Shown here: positions 58,862-64,000 of the stretch, one piece after another | Position numbering within the stretch: position 1 is the first letter of the stretch | Layout: every line of letters starts with the position of its first letter | From: Umezawaea sp036375055 | Lineage (GTDB): Bacteria; Actinomycetota; Actinomycetes; Mycobacteriales; Pseudonocardiaceae | Reading direction: 5' to 3' | DNA length: 64,000 nt | Assembly: GCF_036375055.1 (NCBI RefSeq) | Contig: NZ_DASUSQ010000166.1 | Location: 1-64,000, forward strand | The notes under the pieces: model-generated | Told to the model about the DNA's origin: nothing | What the model saw: only the letters and a program-made list of their open reading frames with translations | The model's database searches: none | Translations under genes and position numbers: made by a program

Positions 58862-60367
58862 TCAGCCGGTGGCCCCCAGCGGCCGGTGGCGCACCGACAG
58901 CGCGGCCAGGCGTTCCTCGTGGCGGCGCATGTCGTCGAGGAAGCCCTTCCAGTCACCACCGCCGGACCACGCGTTGCCCGCCAGGGCGCACAGCCGCGGG
59001 AACGCCAGGTACTCGGCGTGCGACGGGTCGGGGACGAACTCGGTCCACAGCTGCGCCTGCGTGCCGAGGACCAGCGCCGACTCCTCGGGCGACCAGCCGG
59101 GCGGCGGGAGCTCCTGGGTGTAGACGTCCCGCAGGGTCACCACCCCCGACGGCTGGCCCGCGAGCTCGTCGGCGGCGTCGGTCTGCGGGTAGTCGAGGTA
59201 CGTCGAGCGCCACGGCGTCATGATCACGGGATGGCCGTTGCGGGCGGATTCGAGGCCGTGGACGGGGTCGCGCCAGACCATGACGGTGGTCTCCCGAGGC
59301 AGGTCCGCGGCACCGCCGCCCTCGTCCCAGCACACCGGCGCGCGACCGTTGTCCAGCAGGAACTCGCTGATGCGGCGGAGGAACCAGCCGTGCAGGGCCT
59401 CCGGGCCCGCCAGCCCCTCGGCCCGGACGCGCTCCAGCGCGAGCGGGCTGCGACCCCACTCCGAGGTGGGGCACTCGTCGCCGCCGATGTGGACGTGCCG
59501 CGAGGGGAAGACGTCCATGACCTCCTCCAGCACGGCGCGGCAGAAGTCCATCGTGGACTCCTGGACGCCGAACACCTCCTCCGAGACGCCCCAGCTGGTC
59601 CACACGGGCAGGTGGCGGTCGGGGAAGTTGCCCAGGTGCGGGTAGGCCGCGAGCGCGGCGCGGGCGTGGCCGGGCATCTCGATCTCGGGCATGACGGTGA
59701 CACCGCGCTCGGCGGCGTGGGCGACCAGGCCGCGGAGTTCGGCGGTGGTGTACGCGCCGCCGTGCGGGCTGGAGTCGAACCGGGTGCTGCCCGCCGGGCC
59801 GACCATGCTCTCGCTGCGCCAGCCGCCCACCTCGGTCAGCCTCGGGTAGCCGGGGACGGGCATCCGCCAGCCCTGGTCGTCGGTGAGGTGCAGGTGCAGG
59901 ACGGTGAGCTTGTGCAGCGCCAGCAGGTCCACGAACCGGTGCAGGAACGAGATGGGCATGAAGTGCCGCGCCACGTCCAGCATCGCGCCGCGCCACGGGA
60001 AGGCGGGGACGTCCCGCACGTCGACGCAGGGCAGCGCGATCGGGCCGGTCGGGTCCACCGGCAGGAGCTGGCGCAGCGACTGGACGCCGTGCAGCAGGCC
60101 CGCGGCCGTCGCCGCGCGGAGCCGGACGTTGTCCTGGTCGACGCGCAGCTCGTAGCCCTCCGCCCCGAGGTGGGCCAGCGCCGGGTTCACCGCCAGCACC
60201 AGGTCGCCGTCCGGCGAGGGCGGCAGGGCTGCGCCGAACGGCCGCAGGTAGCCGCGCAGGAGGTGGACCGCCTGCGCGGCACCGGCTCCGGTGCGGACCG
60301 CGGTGGCGGCGTCGAGCGTGAAGCGGCCGGGGAGCCGCACCAGGTGCTTCGGCGGGGGAACGATCAC
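58862..60367 (-). CDS. Beta-N-acetylhexosaminidase (GH20)
   Basis: A 501-residue GH20 enzyme. A GH20b-type N-terminal domain (about 1-115) is followed by the (beta/alpha)8 barrel with the catalytic pair D297-E298 in HIGGDECPT, GWRMPVPGYPRLTEVG, and PEIEMPGHARAAL. No signal peptide after the GTG start at 60367, so it is cytosolic and would hydrolyse imported chitobiose or N-glycan fragments to GlcNAc. It is the last gene of a Das-like operon (SBP, two permeases, GH20), 13 bases after the permease stop. GGAG lies upstream of the GTG. Confidence 0.93.
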   Translation of the reverse strand: MIVPPPKHLVRLPGRFTLDAATAVRTGAGAAQAVHLLRGYLRPFGAALPPSPDGDLVLAVNPALAHLGAEGYELRVDQDNVRLRAATAAGLLHGVQSLRQLLPVDPTGPIALPCVDVRDVPAFPWRGAMLDVARHFMPISFLHRFVDLLALHKLTVLHLHLTDDQGWRMPVPGYPRLTEVGGWRSESMVGPAGSTRFDSSPHGGAYTTAELRGLVAHAAERGVTVMPEIEMPGHARAALAAYPHLGNFPDRHLPVWTSWGVSEEVFGVQESTMDFCRAVLEEVMDVFPSRHVHIGGDECPTSEWGRSPLALERVRAEGLAGPEALHGWFLRRISEFLLDNGRAPVCWDEGGGAADLPRETTVMVWRDPVHGLESARNGHPVIMTPWRSTYLDYPQTDAADELAGQPSGVVTLRDVYTQELPPPGWSPEESALVLGTQAQLWTEFVPDPSHAEYLAFPRLCALAGNAWSGGGDWKGFLDDMRRHEERLAALSVRHRPLGATG

Positions 60368-60380
60368 GCGCGCACTCTCC

Positions 60381-61205
60381 TCATCCTTTGACCGCACCGG
60401 CGGTGATGCCCGAGGTGACCCGCCCCTGGAGGGCGAGGAAGACCAGCAGGACGGGGACCATGAACAGCGTCGAGGCGGCCATCGTGGCACCCCAGTCCGT
60501 CCCGAAGGTGTTGCTGAACGACGACAGCCACACCGGGAGCGTGCGGTCGTCGCGGTTCTTGATGATCAGCAGGTTGGCGAAGGCGAACTCGTTCCACGCC
60601 GTGATGAACCCGAACAGCGACGTGGACATCAGCCCCGGCGCCAGCAGGGGGAAGACGATGCGGCGGAACGCCTGCGGGCGCGTGCAGCCGTCGACGAGCG
60701 CGGCCTCCTCCAGGTCGGCCGGGATGGCGCCGAGGAACCCCCGCAGGGTGACGATCGTGAACGGCAGCGTGATCATGAAGTAGATCAGCGTGAGCATGGA
60801 CAGCTTGTCGAGCATGTCCGTGTCGCGGGCGATGACGTACATGGGGATCAGCAGCGCCTCCCACGGCGTCATCTGCGCGACGAACACCATGAGGATGAAC
60901 GCCCGCCTGCCCTTCCACCGCATCCTGGCGACGGCGAACGCGGCCAGCAGCGCCACGACGAGCGCCAGCAGGACACCGCCGAACGACACGAGGAGGCTGT
61001 TGCGCCAGAACAGCCAGAACCCGCTCGCCCCGACGGCCGTGGCGAAGTGGTCGAAGCTGATGGTGGTGGGCCAGAACGTCGGGGTCGGCGCCTGGATGTC
61101 CTTGGTGGGCTTGAACGCCGTGAGGACCATCCAGTACACCGGGAACACCGCGACGACGCAGACGAGCAGCGCCGAGGCGGTGAGGGGGATCCTGCGCCAC
61201 TTCAC
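60381..61205 (-). CDS. Sugar ABC permease, MalG/DasC type
   Basis: A 274-residue CUT1 permease with six TM helices and EAA motif DLEEAALVDGCTRPQAFRRIVFPLLAPG. C-terminal ITAWNEFAFANLLI is the usual TM5 region. The GTG at 61205 overlaps the upstream stop as GTGA. It works with the permease at 61202 and the lipoprotein at 62169; no ATPase gene is present. Confidence 0.92.
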   Translation of the reverse strand: MKWRRIPLTASALLVCVVAVFPVYWMVLTAFKPTKDIQAPTPTFWPTTISFDHFATAVGASGFWLFWRNSLLVSFGGVLLALVVALLAAFAVARMRWKGRRAFILMVFVAQMTPWEALLIPMYVIARDTDMLDKLSMLTLIYFMITLPFTIVTLRGFLGAIPADLEEAALVDGCTRPQAFRRIVFPLLAPGLMSTSLFGFITAWNEFAFANLLIIKNRDDRTLPVWLSSFSNTFGTDWGATMAASTLFMVPVLLVFLALQGRVTSGITAGAVKG

Positions 61206-62161
61206 AGCTCCGCCTCCTGCTTGAACATCTGGCGGAAGTAGGCCAGCAGCACGACCACCAGCAGCAGCACCGTGATCATGGAGACGGCCGCGCCGAGGTC
61301 GTACTTGTTGAGCGACTGGGCGATCTGGAACGCGTACACCGGCAGCGTCGTCGTGGCGTCGCCCGGCCCGCCCTGGCTGATCGCCCAGATCTGGACGAAC
61401 GACTTGAACACCCAGATCACCTCCAGCGACAGGATCAGCCCGAACATGGGGCGCAGGACGGGGAACGTGATGGAGGTGAACAGCCGCCACGAGCCCGCGC
61501 CGTCGATCTTCGCCGACTCGTACAGCTCCGACGGCACGGTCGTCATCGCCGAGTACAGCGACAGCGCGGCGAACGGGACCGACTGCCACACGATGAGCGC
61601 GACGAGGATGCCGAACGTCGAACCGCCGTTCGCGAACCACGTGTAGTCCCGGTACTGCTCGAACCCGAGCTGGACCAGCACCCAGTTGACCACGCCGAGC
61701 CGCGACTGGAAGAGCCACTGGAACACCGTGGTGGCGGCGATGATCGGCGTCGCCCAGGTGAGCACCAGGCAGCCCATCACCAGCAGCCGCAACCACTTCC
61801 CGAGCGCCGACAGCAGCAGCGCGACCAGCGTCGACAGCACCATGATGAGCACGACGTTGACGGTGGTGAACAGCAGCGTGCGCCGGACGACGGCCCAGAA
61901 CACCGGGTCCGCCAGGGCCTCGCGGTAGTTGTCCAGCCCGACGAACTCCGCGTCGCCGCGGATCAGCTCGCCGAGGCGGAAGTGCTGCACCGAGATGACC
62001 AGGTTGCGCACCAGCGGGTACAGCAGCAGGTACGCCGACCCCAGCACGGTCGGGGCGATCAGCAGGTAGGGCCAGATCGACACCCGGCGCCGCCGCCTCG
62101 GGCGCTGAGGCGGCGGCGGTTCCGGGGTGGCGGTCGGCCGCTTGGTGGTCGCGGTCGACAC
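61202..62161 (-). CDS. Sugar ABC permease, MalF/DasB type
   Basis: A 319-residue permease: Pro/Arg-rich cytosolic N-terminus (1-27), six TM helices, and EAA motif ELYESAKIDGAGSWRLFTSITFPVLRP. The GTG at 62161 is seven bases after the SBP stop. Operon order (SBP-permease-permease-GH20) matches the das type locus. Confidence 0.92.
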   Translation of the reverse strand: MSTATTKRPTATPEPPPPQRPRRRRRVSIWPYLLIAPTVLGSAYLLLYPLVRNLVISVQHFRLGELIRGDAEFVGLDNYREALADPVFWAVVRRTLLFTTVNVVLIMVLSTLVALLLSALGKWLRLLVMGCLVLTWATPIIAATTVFQWLFQSRLGVVNWVLVQLGFEQYRDYTWFANGGSTFGILVALIVWQSVPFAALSLYSAMTTVPSELYESAKIDGAGSWRLFTSITFPVLRPMFGLILSLEVIWVFKSFVQIWAISQGGPGDATTTLPVYAFQIAQSLNKYDLGAAVSMITVLLLVVVLLAYFRQMFKQEAEL

Positions 62162-62168
62162 GTCCGGC

Positions 62169-63425
62169 CTACTTGCCGGAGTTGAGCGCGGTGGCGATCA
62201 CGTCGTCGGCCCTCTCGGCCTCCGCGGCGACGTCACCGCCGGTCAGCACCGCGGTGAGGAAGTCCTTCACCGGGTTCTTCGCCTCGACCGCGGCCCAGTT
62301 CGGCGACTGCGGGGTGCCGTGGCCGTTGACCGCGCCCGCCGCCATCGCGGCCGCGCCGGGGTTCTCCGCCAGCGCCGAGGCGAGGCTGGTGCGGTTCGGC
62401 ACGTAGTTCATCGCCTTCGCCAGCTCGGTCTGCCACTTCTCCCCCGCCAGCGCCTTGATCATCGTGTAGGCCTGGTCCGGGTGGGTGGAGGACTGCGGCA
62501 CGATCAGGTCGGAGCCGCCGGTGAAGACCGCGCCGGGCTCGTCGGCGGTCTTGCCGGGGATCGGGAAGAACCCGAGCTTGCCCTCCAGCGCCGGGTTGGC
62601 CTTGGTGATCAGGCCCGCCGCGCCGGGCACCGCGATCAGCTGCGCGACGTCACCCCTCGCGAAGACGTCGGTCTGCTGCGGCTTGGCCTCGTCGGAGTCC
62701 TTCGGTCCCTGGCCGAGCGCCTGGAGGGACCTGTAGAAGTCCACGGCCGCCGCGCCTGCGGGCGTGCCGAGGCCGCCCTTCCACCGGTCACCGTCCTTGA
62801 CGGCGAGGTCGCCGCCCTCGTCCCAGAGGAACCCGGAGAGCACGTACCAGTTCTGGCCGGGCAGGTAGATGCCCTGGGTCGTGCCCTGGTTGAGCTTCGC
62901 CGTGGTGTCGAGCCACTCGGCGCGGGTCTTCGGCGGCGCGGTGATCCCGGCCGCGGCGAACAGGTCCTTGTTGTAGATGACCACGCGGTTCGCGGCGTAG
63001 TAGGGGATGCCGTACTGCTTGCCGTCCACCGCGCCGGGATCGCGCAGGCCGGGGATCCAGTCCCCGCCGCCCAGCTCGTCGACCTTGTCGGTCAGGTCGA
63101 CCACGCCGCCGCTGGCCGCGTACTGCGCGACCTGGGTGTTGCCGACCTCGATCACGTCGGGGGCGTCGTTGCTCGCCAGCGCGCTGACGACCTTCTGGCC
63201 GATGCCGCCCCACTCCTGGATCTGGACGTTCAGCTTGATGCCCGAGTTCTCGGCCTCGAAGTCGCTGGTGAAGCGCTGGAGGAAGTCTGGGGTGACGCTG
63301 TCCTTCATGAGCCAGACGTCCAGCGTCACGGGGCCGTCCGAGGAGGCCGTGGGCGTGGACGAACCGCAGGCGGCGGTGGCGAACGCCAGCGCGAGAGCGG
63401 CGGCGATCAGGCGGGGGCTCTTCAT
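62169..63425 (-). CDS. Sugar-binding lipoprotein (DasA/NgcE-like)
   Basis: A 418-residue lipoprotein. The lipobox is FATAACGSS with lipidated Cys at residue 20, then a CUT1 SBP fold: VTLDVWLMKDSVTPDFLQRFTSDFEAENSG, DAPDVIEVGNTQVAQYAASGGVVDL, YGIPYYAANRVVIYN. With a GH20 gene in the same operon, chitobiose or a GlcNAc oligomer is the probable ligand. ATG 63425 with GAGG six bases before. Operators lie upstream. Confidence 0.9.
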   Translation of the reverse strand: MKSPRLIAAALALAFATAACGSSTPTASSDGPVTLDVWLMKDSVTPDFLQRFTSDFEAENSGIKLNVQIQEWGGIGQKVVSALASNDAPDVIEVGNTQVAQYAASGGVVDLTDKVDELGGGDWIPGLRDPGAVDGKQYGIPYYAANRVVIYNKDLFAAAGITAPPKTRAEWLDTTAKLNQGTTQGIYLPGQNWYVLSGFLWDEGGDLAVKDGDRWKGGLGTPAGAAAVDFYRSLQALGQGPKDSDEAKPQQTDVFARGDVAQLIAVPGAAGLITKANPALEGKLGFFPIPGKTADEPGAVFTGGSDLIVPQSSTHPDQAYTMIKALAGEKWQTELAKAMNYVPNRTSLASALAENPGAAAMAAGAVNGHGTPQSPNWAAVEAKNPVKDFLTAVLTGGDVAAEAERADDVIATALNSGK

Positions 63426-63450
63426 CAGTCACCTCGTGGCGCGATGTTGA

Positions 63451-63509
63451 CCATTGGTAAGACCAAATCTGCTGCCACAGAAGGTGGCATAGACCAATCT
63501 CTCGGTCAA
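63451..63509 (-). promoter_or_regulatory. Das-like operon control region: GntR-type sites and promoter-like pair
   Basis: ACCATTGGT (63452-63460) and the decamer GGTAAGACCA (63456-63465) form a near palindrome TTGGT-n3-ACCAA. A second AGACCAA half-site lies at 63491. On the minus strand TTGACC (63504-63509), a 17-base spacer and CACCTT (63481-63486) match the layout of the GH16 promoter. The decamer is identical to the one at 44778-44787. Confidence 0.6.
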
Positions 63510-63600
63510 GCATCGAGAGCAACATGATGTTTCCGCAGACCAGCAACCGTTCAGATGATCTACCGAACGGCGGTTGACACTTCGGCCGGACAAAGAAAAA

Positions 63601-63637
63601 CGGCCAACTGGTCAGTTTTAACCTGACCAGTTGGCCG
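63601..63637 (-). terminator. Intrinsic terminator of the partial gene at the right end
   Basis: A perfect 15-base stem, CGGCCAACTGGTCAG (63601-63615) with CTGACCAGTTGGCCG (63623-63637), a seven-base loop and, on the minus strand, a following TTTTTCTTTG tract. It ends transcription from the gene at 63655 before the SBP promoter. Confidence 0.9.
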
Positions 63638-63654
63638 CTTCGGGCTGTGTCGCG

Positions 63655-64000
63655 TCAGTCCAGTGAGGCGACGAACCGGGAGACCGCGTCCGGGGTGAGC
63701 TTCTGCGCGAGCCGACCACCGGGTGCGAGCGAGGCGAGCTGGTAGAGCGGCCGGTCGGCCGCCGCCATGCCCTGCGCCTCGGCCCGCAGCTGGGCGACGA
63801 GCAGCTGGGAGAACACCAGCCCGTTCGGGTCGCCCCGGCCCGCCAGCACGTCCGCCAGCCTGCGCAGCGGGAACACGCCCTGCTCCCGTCCGCCGGTGCC
63901 CGCGTAGATCGCCAGCGCCAGGTTGATCGCCTTGCCGCCGCCGCGCACGAACAGCCCCACCGTGCGGGTGCCGCGGACGTCCGTGACGAGCAGGTCCAGC
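63655..64000 (-). CDS. Partial protein of unknown function, 5' part beyond the window
   Basis: The C-terminal 114 residues are present; the frame stays open to the right edge (LDLLVTDVRGTRTVGLFVRGGGKAINLALAIY...) and ends with RLAQKLTPDAVSRFVASLD. I do not recognise a family. It has gene-like codon use and a strong terminator directly after its stop, so it is real. A helical C-terminal domain is likely. No start can be assigned. Confidence 0.7.
   Translation of the reverse strand, partial: LDLLVTDVRGTRTVGLFVRGGGKAINLALAIYAGTGGREQGVFPLRRLADVLAGRGDPNGLVFSQLLVAQLRAEAQGMAAADRPLYQLASLAPGGRLAQKLTPDAVSRFVASLD

Noticed and set aside
1..64000. tRNA, rRNA or insertion sequence genes
   Set aside because: No cloverleaf-like sequence, rRNA segment or transposase motif was recognised; a covariance-model scan was not possible here.

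Overview
The window is very GC-rich, uses many GTG starts and four-base ATGA/GTGA gene overlaps, and carries a perfect actinobacterial-type SOS box, CBM5/12-tailed secreted hydrolases and a multidomain iterative PKS. It looks like the chromosome of a filamentous actinomycete, most likely a Pseudonocardiaceae member of the Actinosynnema/Saccharothrix/Lentzea type. The genus is an inference from overall style, not from a marker gene.

Layout. (1) 1-2250: the start of a secreted subtilisin-type protease, cut by the left edge, and an HTH regulator. (2) 10935-2247, minus strand: an eight-gene, translationally coupled operon (TetR, TIGR03084 protein, AtuA in two pieces, acyl-CoA dehydrogenase, biotin-dependent carboxylase beta and alpha subunits, second acyl-CoA dehydrogenase). 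It resembles the acyclic-terpene/leucine (Atu/Liu) type of branched acyl-CoA catabolism, and a 12-bp-arm inverted repeat overlaps its promoter. (3) 11202-12005: a secreted SGNH esterase with its own terminator.

(4) 12267-28268 is the most unusual part: a plus-strand operon for an iterative, PUFA-synthase-like PKS. One protein carries two nitronate-monooxygenase-like lobes fused to KS-AT-ACP-KR. The second carries KS-AT-DH and a C-terminal phosphopantetheinyl-transferase-like region. They are followed by a free ACP, an alpha/beta hydrolase, a GT1 glycosyltransferase, an ABC exporter and an MFS exporter. Together this predicts a glycosylated, exported polyketide or lipid.

(5) 28898-30375 has no convincing gene. 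It holds four 28-bp tandem repeats, a perfect 22-bp-arm hairpin, a long imperfect palindrome and a 12-unit octamer array. (6) 30376-32265 encodes an Rv2578c-type radical SAM protein whose FeS-cluster motif is interrupted by a 272-residue intein, with a LexA/SOS box in its promoter. Divergent from it are pnuC and nadR (nicotinamide riboside salvage). (7) 34067-42182 is mixed: a phosphotransferase, an iodotyrosine-deiodinase-like flavoprotein, YibE/F, DUF1304, a spermidine-synthase-like enzyme, a CoiA-like nuclease, an alanine-dehydrogenase-like enzyme, and a frameshifted FAD reductase.

(8) 42289-63425 is a carbohydrate-use region. It has two coupled GH16 enzymes, a GntR/UTRA regulator, a Gfo/Idh oxidoreductase fused to a PmoA-like domain, two PL11 rhamnogalacturonan lyases with LacI-type operators, a sugar ABC importer with a small membrane protein, a Ser/Thr kinase, a Crp-type regulator next to a class III cyclase-like protein, and a Das-like ABC importer with a GH20 hexosaminidase. 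A shared decamer (GGTAAGACCA) lies upstream of both the GH16 operon and the Das-like operon, suggesting one GntR-type regulator for both. The window ends in a partial gene of unknown function with a strong terminator.
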